DNA from: Rickettsiales bacterium
GTDB lineage: Bacteria; Pseudomonadota; Alphaproteobacteria; Rickettsiales; UBA3002
Direction of reading: 5' to 3'
NCBI GenBank assembly: GCA_002725445.1
Contig: PBPD01000160.1
Coordinates: 1 to 6,616 of the forward strand
DNA length: 6,616 bases
Shown: in pieces, positions 1 through 5,529 of the stretch
How the letters are laid out: every line of letters starts with the position of its first letter
Numbering within the stretch: position 1 is the stretch's first letter
Notes under the pieces: model-generated
Told to the model about the DNA's origin: nothing
The model's input: only the letters and a program-made list of their open reading frames with translations
Databases searched by the model: none
Made by a program: the position numbers and the translations under genes

Positions 1-1386
1 AAACGCACGCTATTTGGCCATCAGCGTATCTGGATGGGGGCGCTGGCCTTGCTGGCCGCCTTCTGCCTCACGCTCTACCCGCAGGCGACCCTGATTGCCG
101 GGCTGTGCGTGATCAACGTGTTTTACCTTGGCACCATGCTGTTTAAGCTGCTGCTGTTTATGATTGGTCTGCGCCAGAATAAATGGCACCACACGCAAGA
201 CCGCATCATCACCCCCAACCGCGCCAGCAAACTGCCGATTTACACCTTGCTGGTGCCGCTTTACCGCGAGCGTGAGAGTGTGCCACGCATGATCTCGGCG
301 ATCCGCGCGCTGGAATACCCCAAATCGCGACTGGATGTGAAGCTGATCGTGGAAGCCGACGATGACGAAACCATTCAGGCCATCAAGGATGCGCGCCCGC
401 CGGGCTATTTCGAGCTGATCCGCGTGCCCTACTCCCTGCCCCGCACCAAGCCCAAGGCCTGCAATTACGCACTGAAATTCGCACGCGGCGAGTATGTCAC
501 CATCTATGACGCCGAAGACCAGCCCGCCCCCAACCAGCTGAGGCAAGCCCTGCGTGCGTTCGAAAAAGCACCCGACAATGTGGTCTGCCTACAGGCCAAG
601 CTGAATTATTACAATCGGCTGGAACGCCCTATCACCCAACTTTTTGCGATTGAATACTCGGCTTTGTTCGACTTCACCCTGCCGGGGCTTGAGAATCTGG
701 GTATGCCGATTCCGCTTGGCGGCACCAGCAATCATATTCATCTGCAAAAACTGCGCGAAGTGGGCGCGTGGGACCCGTATAATGTGACCGAAGACGCTGA
801 CCTTGGCATTCGCCTGTGGCTGCATGGCTATCGCACCCGCGTGCTTGGCTCGATCACACTGGAAGAAGCCCCTATCACGCTTGGTGCGTGGATTCGTCAA
901 CGCTCACGCTGGATCAAAGGCTATATGCAGACCTGGCTGGTCTATATGCGCAATCCGCTGGAGCTGCTACAAACCGTCGGCTGGAAGGCATTTATGGGCT
1001 TTCAGCTCTTTATTGGCGGCCCCTGCCTGGTCTTTCTGCTGGCTCCCTTTTTGTGGGGTTTGTGTGCCGTGTGGCTGGCTGGTGGCCTGCCAGAGAGTTT
1101 TATTCCCGATTGGCTGGTCGCCTCATGCATTGCCGTGCTGGCGGTCGGGCTGGCAAGCCATGTGCTGTATGCACTGGCCATTGCCCGCATTCACCAATGG
1201 TTTGGCATGACCGCTGGCATAGCGCTCTACCCGCTCTATTGGCTGCTGCATTCTGTCGCGAGCTTTAAGGCGCTGTGGCAGCTGATACGCCGCCCGCATT
1301 ACTGGGAGAAAACACGCCACGCCACCACCCAACTGCCCGCGCACCAAATTATGGCCGCCATGCGCAGCCATCCTGAAGGACAATGA
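1..1386 (+). CDS. Processive family 2 glycosyltransferase, membrane protein (5' end outside window)
   Basis: The reading frame is open to the left edge (KRTLFGHQRIW precedes the first Met at 34), so the gene very probably starts upstream and 1 is not its real start. The visible part has two hydrophobic helices, then a cytoplasmic GT-A domain with the full set of processive GT2 motifs: EADDDE (Asp run at 358-366), DAED (508-519), GGTSN, TED (787-795) and QRSRW (898-912). These bind UDP-sugar and metal, supply the catalytic base and hold the growing chain. Further hydrophobic helices follow (about 970-1290) and the protein ends in a soluble tail with the PHYWEKTRH motif seen in alphaproteobacterial relatives. 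It probably polymerises or transfers sugar at the inner membrane for a surface polysaccharide, and resembles XagB/cellulose-synthase-like enzymes. The sugar and product cannot be told from sequence. The family assignment is firm, the exact role is not. Confidence 0.92.
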   Translation, partial: KRTLFGHQRIWMGALALLAAFCLTLYPQATLIAGLCVINVFYLGTMLFKLLLFMIGLRQNKWHHTQDRIITPNRASKLPIYTLLVPLYRERESVPRMISAIRALEYPKSRLDVKLIVEADDDETIQAIKDARPPGYFELIRVPYSLPRTKPKACNYALKFARGEYVTIYDAEDQPAPNQLRQALRAFEKAPDNVVCLQAKLNYYNRLERPITQLFAIEYSALFDFTLPGLENLGMPIPLGGTSNHIHLQKLREVGAWDPYNVTEDADLGIRLWLHGYRTRVLGSITLEEAPITLGAWIRQRSRWIKGYMQTWLVYMRNPLELLQTVGWKAFMGFQLFIGGPCLVFLLAPFLWGLCAVWLAGGLPESFIPDWLVASCIAVLAVGLASHVLYALAIARIHQWFGMTAGIALYPLYWLLHSVASFKALWQLIRRPHYWEKTRHATTQLPAHQIMAAMRSHPEGQ

Positions 1387-1408
1387 GGATAAAAGCGCAT
1401 TTTGTCGC

Positions 1409-1437
1409 TTGACACCCCCCGCCCAGCCCGCTATAAA
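1409..1437 (+). promoter_or_regulatory. Sigma70-type promoter of rpmJ
   Basis: A perfect -35 TTGACA (1409-1414) is separated by 17 nt from a -10 TATAAA (1432-1437). The predicted start of transcription is near 1444, leaving a leader of about 24 nt before the rpmJ ATG. It lies just after the glycosyltransferase stop, so rpmJ is transcribed independently. Confidence 0.85.
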
Positions 1438-1467
1438 GCGCACCTCTCAAAGTTTACGAGGTACACG

Positions 1468-1593
1468 ATGAAAGTATTAAGCTCTTTAAAATCAGCAAAA
1501 ACACGCGATAAAAATAACCGCGTGGTGCGTCGTCGTGGCCGTGTATACGTGATCAATAAAAAGAATCCACGTATGAAGGCTCGTCAAGGCTAA
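1468..1593 (+). CDS. rpmJ: 50S ribosomal protein L36
   Basis: This 41-residue, strongly basic protein is a full-length L36, a small protein of the large ribosomal subunit that binds 23S rRNA. Visible hallmarks are the SSLKSAK start, VVRRRGRVYVINKKNPR in the middle and the KARQG end. It has no cysteines, so it is the zinc-free form normal in Alphaproteobacteria. The N-terminus resembles Rickettsiales proteins more than Rhizobiales ones, from remembered family sequences. ATG 1468 is preceded by an ACGAGG Shine-Dalgarno (about 1456-1461) at 6 nt. The gene stands alone, outside any ribosomal protein operon, with its own strong promoter and a likely terminator. An upstream in-frame start at 1402 falls on the promoter and is not credible. 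Confidence 0.97.
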   Translation: MKVLSSLKSAKTRDKNNRVVRRRGRVYVINKKNPRMKARQG

Positions 1594-1604
1594 CCCGCTA
1601 TTAC

Positions 1605-1628
1605 GGTTGGCCGCGCAGCCCTCTTTTT
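1605..1628 (+). terminator. Probable intrinsic terminator of rpmJ
   Basis: A 5-bp stem GGTTG (1605-1609) / CAGCC (1616-1620), with one G-T pair and a 6-nt loop, is followed by CTC and a run of five T (1624-1628). The stem is short, but its place 12 nt after the rpmJ stop and the T-run support termination. Confidence 0.55.
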
Positions 1629-1686
1629 GCGCCCATTACACTTTGTTTTTCCTGTAGAATTCGTCATATAAGCTTCACACACTCGC

Positions 1687-3762
1687 ATGCGCGCGCGTGG
1701 TAGAATACTGCGGTTAAACTGGCAGGATAATGCGGTGGCTTCTGGCGACAACGATAATCATACGCTTGCAGACCCGGTTGCAGCATGGAACGCGCTGAGC
1801 GAAAGCGAGCGTGAACAGGCCAATGCGCTCTATAGCACCGCCCGCGACATCACCAAACGCAAGCGCGCCTATGCTCATTTGTCACCCGAAGAGGCCGAAA
1901 CAGAGCTAAGCCGCTTTATGGCCGAGGATGTGCCAGAGAGCTTGCGCCCGCACATTCAGGCGCGTCTCGACTCCACCGAAATACGTCGCACCTATCAGGC
2001 AGCACGTAACATCATCAAACGCCAGGGCAAAAACAACCGCGATTTATCCGCTGAAGAAGCATCGGAAAAACTAACAACCCTGCTCACCACCGAAGTCCCC
2101 TCCCGCCTGCTACCGCATGTGCTGTATTACCGCACACAGGAGGACGACCCGCTTTTGCTGCATGCTGTCGTGCAACATGATTATGACGCGGTATGCGCCC
2201 TGCAAGCGCTCGGTTGCGATTTGGAATTGCCATCGGCACGCGCCCGCCTGAATGCCAGCGGCAGCCGTAAAATTCTCGATACGGGCGACACGGCTCTAAT
2301 GGTAGCCGCACGCGAAGACAATTACGCCATGATGAGCCTGTTGCTCGATTTAGGCGCAGACCCGAACGCCAGCAACGACCGAGGCTATAGTGCATTGCAT
2401 ATGGTGATGGGCGCGGCCAGCGAAGGCTCGGCCAAGTTGCTGATTAACTATGGCGCAAGCCTCGCCCCGGTGCACGATGGCGGCTTGCCTGCGCATCAGG
2501 TGGCGTGGATGAACCCCGACGTGCAGCACATGACCAAAGACTTCATACGCCGCATTATACTGCCCGCCGCGGTGATGGAGCTGGGCGTGAGTGGCGACAA
2601 GCTGGAGCAGTTTTGGCGTGGCATCGAAAAAGACGGGCATATCGCCCACCTGATCGACCGACTGGTGATTCCCACCTCTGAGGCGCTCTACACCCCGCCC
2701 ATGCCCGATGGGGCGCATGCTGAGCAGGATGAATCCATGTTTTTCCGCCCGTTGCGCTTGTTGCGCAGCTGGCAGCACCCGCCTAATTTCTTTCCGGCCG
2801 AACTGGCCGAGCAGCAAACGCAGGGCGCATGGGCACCGTTATTTAAGGCGGGCAAGCCCGCACCGGGCATCGACTATCAGGCATCAAACGGTCTGGTGGT
2901 GGCCAACATAACCAACTTTAACCAGACCAAGGTGGCGAGCGAGCAGCTGGATTTGCCCATCAACATGCCAAGCTATCTGAGCACCCGCGCCTGCAGCAAG
3001 CACCGCGACCAGCGCATTCACCCGATTGCATTGCGCGATGCGAACGGGCTGGTGTCGATCGCGGAAGTGATGATCTCGAAAAACTCGCCCTTTACAGTGA
3101 CGGAGAGTGCACCAATTCCCCCGCGCGGTAAATATTATGTGAATGTGATTTCGCATCACGGTGCGCATAATGAGGTGATTCGCAAAGGCCCCGCGCATGA
3201 AGCGCTAAAAGACTGGGTGCAGGCGGTGCGCGATGGCAAGGCAAAGGTGGATGTGAATCAGCTGGGTGAAACCAAGGTGAGCCAGCGTCGCCGCGAACAA
3301 TTGCCACCGATTGTCGAACGCATTGGCTATGTGCCCGACTGGGACAAGATTGACGCCTGCTTCAACGAATTCAAATCACCAACACGTTCGGCCAGCCTGT
3401 CGCGCGACACCAAGGGCAAGCTGGTCTATGAGCCGGTGAGCCTAGGTGATGGGAATTATGGGCGTAATGACTTTATCAGCGGGGAATATGCGAAAGGCGA
3501 AGCAATGCTGCCTATGCGCGATATGGATGTGCAAAGCTGGCTGCATGCCACCGGACTTATGGACACCATTCACCACGCGCTACAGCAAGAATTTCCGCAA
3601 GCTAGCAAGCGCATGACGCTGCAATGGGAGAAAGACAGCGCATCGCCCACTATCAAGGCGGACAGCCCGTATTATGATGCCAAACAAAACACCACGCCCT
3701 CTACCGAAGTGTCCGGCGTGGTGGTGGATATGGCCAAAGCGCGCACGCAACGCACACGATAA
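1687..3762 (+). CDS. Ankyrin-repeat protein with duplicated N-terminal module, function unknown
   Basis: The frame gives up to 691 residues, with no signal peptide or membrane helix. Residues 48-95 and 102-149 are an internal duplication (Y..AR.I.KR, then LS.EEA, VP..L.PH in both). Ankyrin repeats follow: a degenerate one near 153-180, then clear ones at about 199-231 (GDTALMVAARE, LLLDLGADPNA) and 232-264 (GYSALHMV, LLINYGAS), with a fading one after that. The C-terminal half (about 350-691) matches no family I recognise. Ankyrins bind proteins, so a scaffold or a host-directed effector is possible in a host-associated alphaproteobacterium, but no secretion signal proves it. The longest frame is given. 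ATG 1687 lacks a Shine-Dalgarno, and GTG 1735 has AGGA at 7 nt and an extended -10 upstream, so the true protein may be 675 residues. The gene is convergent with the next one, 14 bp between stops. Confidence 0.85.
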   Translation: MRARGRILRLNWQDNAVASGDNDNHTLADPVAAWNALSESEREQANALYSTARDITKRKRAYAHLSPEEAETELSRFMAEDVPESLRPHIQARLDSTEIRRTYQAARNIIKRQGKNNRDLSAEEASEKLTTLLTTEVPSRLLPHVLYYRTQEDDPLLLHAVVQHDYDAVCALQALGCDLELPSARARLNASGSRKILDTGDTALMVAAREDNYAMMSLLLDLGADPNASNDRGYSALHMVMGAASEGSAKLLINYGASLAPVHDGGLPAHQVAWMNPDVQHMTKDFIRRIILPAAVMELGVSGDKLEQFWRGIEKDGHIAHLIDRLVIPTSEALYTPPMPDGAHAEQDESMFFRPLRLLRSWQHPPNFFPAELAEQQTQGAWAPLFKAGKPAPGIDYQASNGLVVANITNFNQTKVASEQLDLPINMPSYLSTRACSKHRDQRIHPIALRDANGLVSIAEVMISKNSPFTVTESAPIPPRGKYYVNVISHHGAHNEVIRKGPAHEALKDWVQAVRDGKAKVDVNQLGETKVSQRRREQLPPIVERIGYVPDWDKIDACFNEFKSPTRSASLSRDTKGKLVYEPVSLGDGNYGRNDFISGEYAKGEAMLPMRDMDVQSWLHATGLMDTIHHALQQEFPQASKRMTLQWEKDSASPTIKADSPYYDAKQNTTPSTEVSGVVVDMAKARTQRTR
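1698..1706 (+). promoter_or_regulatory. Candidate extended -10 promoter for the ankyrin gene
   Basis: TGG followed by TAGAAT (1701-1706) matches the extended -10 form TGnTATAAT with one mismatch. No good -35 lies at 16-18 nt. Transcription from here would begin near 1713, after ATG 1687 but before GTG 1735. A weaker alternative is TTGTTT (1643-1648) with TATAAG (1667-1672) at an 18-nt spacing. Confidence 0.4.
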
Positions 3763-3776
3763 TTAAACCTAACCAC

Positions 3777-4256
3777 TTACCCGAATTTGCGATTTTCTCC
3801 CAGATCCGGCTCGGTATTTGTTACGTTGGCTTTGGCTATTTCGTACAACTGCACCATGCGATTAGCCGTCGCATCCCAATATTCTGCAGCATATACATCA
3901 ATTTCCAGCAAAGTTACGTTGCTACTGTCTTTACCCTCGGGGAACCATGCCGCCACAAAGGGATTCCAGAATTTGTCGATCAGGCGCTTGTCGTGATTCA
4001 CACGGGACATCCCCGACAGCGACACGAAACATTCATCTTCCACATCGGCAAAGCTCAAACACACTTCGCGATGTTGCTGCGCCTCGTCCACTTTAGGCGT
4101 GTTGGCCTCGGTGAAAAAATAGAGTGTGCCATCAAATTCGTCCTGCACCAGCTGCATCGGGCGGGCGCGCAAATCGTCGCCGTCTTTTGTGGTGAACATA
4201 CAGGTTTTGATGGGTTTAATTTTCTGCCATATCTGGTCATAATCTTGTGATTGCAT
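3777..4256 (-). CDS. Pyridoxamine 5'-phosphate oxidase-fold protein, general stress protein 26 family
   Basis: This 159-residue protein is a full-length member of the small flavin-binding split-barrel family that includes Bacillus general stress protein 26. Family landmarks in order: CMFTTKDGDDLRARPM (19-34), GTLYFFTEANTPKVDE (43-58), VCLSFADVEDECFVSLSG (65-82), a Asp-Lys pair at 89-90, FWNPFVAAWFPEGKD (96-110) and EYWD (125-128). Relatives bind FMN or similar cofactors and are linked to stress, but the substrate is usually unknown. It is cytoplasmic. ATG 4256 is fixed by a strong AGGAGAG site. The stop of the preceding HVA1-type gene is only 11 bp upstream, so the two are co-transcribed, which supports a stress-related role. 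True pyridoxine synthesis (PdxH) is unlikely at this length. Confidence 0.88.
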   Translation of the reverse strand: MQSQDYDQIWQKIKPIKTCMFTTKDGDDLRARPMQLVQDEFDGTLYFFTEANTPKVDEAQQHREVCLSFADVEDECFVSLSGMSRVNHDKRLIDKFWNPFVAAWFPEGKDSSNVTLLEIDVYAAEYWDATANRMVQLYEIAKANVTNTEPDLGENRKFG

Positions 4257-4260
4257 GCGT

Positions 4261-4267
4261 CTCTCCT
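4261..4267 (-). promoter_or_regulatory. Shine-Dalgarno AGGAGAG of the stress-protein-26-like gene
   Basis: On the minus strand AGGAGAG lies 4 nt before ATG 4256, filling the 11-bp gap after the stop of the upstream gene. This fixes the start and indicates translation from a shared mRNA. Confidence 0.8.
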
Positions 4268-4486
4268 CTATGCAGCTTTCTGCACTTCTGAATGCGATTT
4301 CAACACTTCCGCTCTGTCTGATTGCTCAATCAGATAGGCAGGCTCGTCTTGCGATGCGTCGCGTGTTACTTCGGTACCTTGCAGGGTGCGTGTCACTTCA
4401 CGGGTATATACTTTTTGTATTTTTCCGCGCGCCGTGCCGTTGCCCCACTTCCACTGTACTGGGGTACCTTTATCGTAACCGGGCAT
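4268..4486 (-). CDS. HVA1/DUF2945 Tudor-like small protein
   Basis: A 72-residue protein of the DUF2945 family, also called hypervirulence-associated protein with a Tudor-like domain. The family pattern is plain: KGTPVQWKWGNGTARGKI (6-23), VTRTLQGTEVTRDAS (31-45), EPAYLIEQ (48-55) and VLKSHSE (61-67). The domain spans almost the whole protein, a small beta barrel predicted to be cytoplasmic. Its molecular role is not established; despite the name, bacterial members are widespread and not tied to virulence. ATG 4486 has an AAGGA site 6 nt upstream. It is the first gene of a two-gene unit with the flavin-binding protein downstream. I found no convincing promoter in the 92 bp before it. Confidence 0.88.
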   Translation of the reverse strand: MPGYDKGTPVQWKWGNGTARGKIQKVYTREVTRTLQGTEVTRDASQDEPAYLIEQSDRAEVLKSHSEVQKAA

Positions 4487-4492
4487 GTATCA

Positions 4493-4497
4493 TCCTT
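4493..4497 (-). promoter_or_regulatory. Shine-Dalgarno AAGGA of the HVA1-type gene
   Basis: AAGGA on the minus strand, 6 nt before ATG 4486, decides the start of the small Tudor-like protein. Confidence 0.7.
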
Positions 4498-4578
4498 TGT
4501 AATAAGCATGATCACACCCAACCATGGCGCGCATAAAAAAACTATTAGGTGAGAGAAAAATTCAGCCGTGACGTTTCA

Positions 4579-5001
4579 TTACTGCACAAATACGTGCACT
4601 TCGTCATACCGCATATTGCGGCGTGGCTCGCTGGTAATGGTGAGGCGCTGACGCGGCACACCCATCTCGATAAAACTGTTCGCCACACGCTGCAAATTCG
4701 TAGTCGCCTGATTGGCAAGACGCTGGTCCGCATCCGGATTGCCCGTATGCGGCATGTAGGACACCAGCTCAAAACGCACCGATGGTTTGATCTCCACCGC
4801 GCGCGAAACCGCGTTGTAGAGCTGCTGCTCGTAATAGACGCTGCGCTGATTGAAACGAATGACCACCAGCGGCATATTACCGACTGGCGTTTGGTAGGCT
4901 GCGGCATCAGACGCGCCAAAAACACCCCCGCCAACAAGGCTGCCAACAGGGCTTAAAACCGCGCTCAAAGCGCATATAGATACTAATAAAAGGCGTTTCA
5001 T
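4579..5001 (-). CDS. Secreted protein with an OmpA-C-like fold, function unknown
   Basis: A 140-residue protein with a Sec signal: MKR, then a hydrophobic stretch (4-28), and a likely cleavage after SDAAA (about residue 35). C10 lies in VSIC, which is not a lipobox. The mature part shows the strand-helix-strand-helix-strand order of the OmpA C-terminal peptidoglycan-binding fold: LVVIRF (45-50), a helix through YEQQLYNAVSRAVEI (57-71), VRFELVSY (75-82), a helix through ADQRLANQATTNLQRVANSF (91-110), a loop with MGVPRQRLTI and a final DEVHVFV (133-139). The classic NxxLSxxRAxxV signature is degenerate (NQATTNLQRVANSF), so peptidoglycan binding is inferred from fold only. It is probably periplasmic. 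No Shine-Dalgarno precedes the ATG and the promoter is very close, so the mRNA may be leaderless. It is divergent from tRNA-Arg. Confidence 0.72.
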   Translation of the reverse strand: MKRLLLVSICALSAVLSPVGSLVGGGVFGASDAAAYQTPVGNMPLVVIRFNQRSVYYEQQLYNAVSRAVEIKPSVRFELVSYMPHTGNPDADQRLANQATTNLQRVANSFIEMGVPRQRLTITSEPRRNMRYDEVHVFVQ

Positions 5002-5009
5002 AGGCTGTG

Positions 5010-5038
5010 TTTATACCGTGCCGATGCAATTGGCGCAA
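5010..5038 (-). promoter_or_regulatory. Promoter of the OmpA-fold-like gene
   Basis: On the minus strand, TTGCGC (5033-5038) is separated by exactly 17 nt from TATAAA (5010-5015). Only 8 nt lie between the -10 and ATG 5001, so the transcript would start within a few bases of the start codon. Confidence 0.6.
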
Positions 5039-5046
5039 ATAAAAGC

Positions 5047-5074
5047 TTGTCATCGGCGCGATATTTGCTAAATT
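5047..5074 (+). promoter_or_regulatory. Promoter of tRNA-Arg
   Basis: TTGTCA (5047-5052, five of six consensus bases) and TAAATT (5069-5074, four of six) are 16 nt apart. The -10 is followed by the C/G-rich CCCCGCC, a discriminator type known from stable-RNA promoters under stringent control. The expected start near 5081 gives a short 5' leader before the tRNA. Confidence 0.55.
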
Positions 5075-5099
5075 CCCCGCCTCACAACACTGTGACCGC

Positions 5100-5176
5100 G
5101 CGCCAGTAGCTCAGCTGGATAGAGTACCTGACTACGAATCAGGCGGTCGGAGGTTCGAATCCTTCCTGGCGCGCCA
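5100..5176 (+). tRNA. tRNA-Arg (anticodon ACG)
   Basis: A complete 77-nt cloverleaf. The acceptor stem is GCGCCAG (5100-5106) / CTGGCGC (5166-5172), with G discriminator and encoded CCA (5174-5176). The D stem is GCTC / GAGT. The anticodon stem is CCTGA / TCAGG, with loop CTACGAA and anticodon ACG at 5134-5136. The T arm is GGAGG, TTCGAAT, CCTTC. ACG reads CGU and, once A34 becomes inosine through TadA, also CGC and CGA. It is intact on the chromosomal side of the phage-like genes, and its 3' end points at them, as expected for a tRNA used as an integration site. Confidence 0.97.
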
Positions 5177-5209
5177 TTCACCAACGCTTACAGCGGCGAG
5201 AAAATCTAA

Positions 5210-5240
5210 AAGTGTACGATAAAGCGGCAAGTGTACGATA
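5210..5240. repeat. Two 12-bp direct repeats AAGTGTACGATA
   Basis: AAGTGTACGATA occurs at 5210-5221 and 5229-5240, identical, with a 19-bp period. AGCGGC also recurs, before the first copy (5192-5197) and between the two (5223-5228). They lie 34 bp past the tRNA CCA, in a 101-bp gap without genes. They could be integrase arm-type sites, which is an inference from position. Confidence 0.75.
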
Positions 5241-5277
5241 GAAATCCAATCCCGCATCATTGTTGAGCGCCACAACC

Positions 5278-5412
5278 TCACTTTACAACGCCGCTCGTGA
5301 GGCTTTTGAGCGCGGGAGGATTAGCCGCATAGTGCGAATAGACCAGATGCCCCCAATCGGCCTTTGGTGGGGCACAGCCCGCCAACAGAAGCAATGCAAC
5401 AACGTATCTCAT
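5278..5412 (-). CDS. Small lipoprotein (44 residues), probably phage-encoded
   Basis: The frame reads MRYVVALLLLAGC and then APPKADW, ending in SGVVK. The lipobox LAGC puts the lipid on Cys13, leaving a mature peptide of 32 residues with a Pro-rich start. A TAA two codons upstream in frame means ATG 5412 is the only start. It follows the o-spanin gene on the same strand after 117 bp. Its ribosome site is poor: AAGG sits one base from the ATG. The role is unknown. A second small outer-membrane lysis lipoprotein, comparable in size to colicin lysis proteins, or a lysogeny-expressed surface lipoprotein are both possible. The signal and lipobox make coding likely. An opposite-strand frame over 5260-5469 lacks any such feature. 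Confidence 0.7.
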   Translation of the reverse strand: MRYVVALLLLAGCAPPKADWGHLVYSHYAANPPALKSLTSGVVK

Positions 5413-5419
5413 GCCTTAA

Positions 5420-5448
5420 ATATACCAGCCAGTGGTATATGCCAGCCA
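5420..5448. promoter_or_regulatory. Operator-like dyad and direct repeat before the small lipoprotein gene
   Basis: ATATACCA (5420-5427) and TGGTATAT (5433-5440) form a perfect 8-bp inverted repeat around a 5-bp centre. In addition ATATACCAGCCA (5420-5431) recurs as ATATGCCAGCCA (5437-5448), 11 of 12 bases at a 17-bp period. On the minus strand the dyad contains TGGTATATT, an extended -10-like element ending 6 nt before ATG 5412. A protein bound here would cover the promoter and start. Confidence 0.55.
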
Positions 5449-5465
5449 TGCTATAAATGCATAGC

Positions 5466-5487
5466 GTAATTGCGTAAGACGCATTAC
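5466..5487. repeat. Near-perfect 22-nt dyad
   Basis: GTAAT, one unpaired T, then GCGT face ACGC and ATTAC across the 3-nt AAG centre: nine pairs in total. It lies between the o-spanin stop and the small lipoprotein. No T-run follows on either strand, so a protein-binding site is more likely than a terminator. Confidence 0.6.
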
Positions 5488-5493
5488 ACATTA

Positions 5494-5520
5494 TTTACAC
5501 ACTGTAAACTGTAACGTTAC
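5494..5520. repeat. Adjacent palindromes TTTACA-CAC-TGTAAA and GTAACGTTAC
   Basis: TTTACA (5494-5499) and TGTAAA (5503-5508) are inverted around CAC. Two bases later GTAACGTTAC (5511-5520) is a perfect 10-bp palindrome. The motif TTACAC occurs three times nearby (5484-5489, 5495-5500, 5524-5529). The series runs up to the o-spanin stop codon. Confidence 0.6.
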
Positions 5521-5529
5521 GCTTTACAC

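Noticed and set aside
10..546. A 178-residue minus-strand frame inside the glycosyltransferase
   Set aside because: It is antisense to an unmistakable GT2 domain with all catalytic motifs.
1393..1410. AAGCG / CGCTT stem after the glycosyltransferase stop as a terminator
   Set aside because: The stem has no T-run after it and overlaps the -35 of the rpmJ promoter.
4545..4578. Terminator after the OmpA-fold-like gene (T-runs on the minus strand)
   Set aside because: The T-runs are present, but only a 3-bp stem can be formed before them.
4549..4956. A 135-residue plus-strand frame opposite the OmpA-fold-like gene
   Set aside because: The minus-strand frame has a signal peptide, plausible fold and promoter; the plus-strand product is Arg/His-rich without features.
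5185..5195. CGCT-TAC-AGCG hairpin after the tRNA as its terminator
   Set aside because: Only 4 bp long and followed by A-rich sequence, not T.
5210..5240. The 12-bp repeats as a CRISPR array
   Set aside because: Only two copies, too short, with a 7-bp spacer and no cas genes.
5260..5469. A 69-residue plus-strand frame
   Set aside because: It lies antisense to the lipoprotein gene, runs through the dyads, has no ribosome site and shows no domain or signal.
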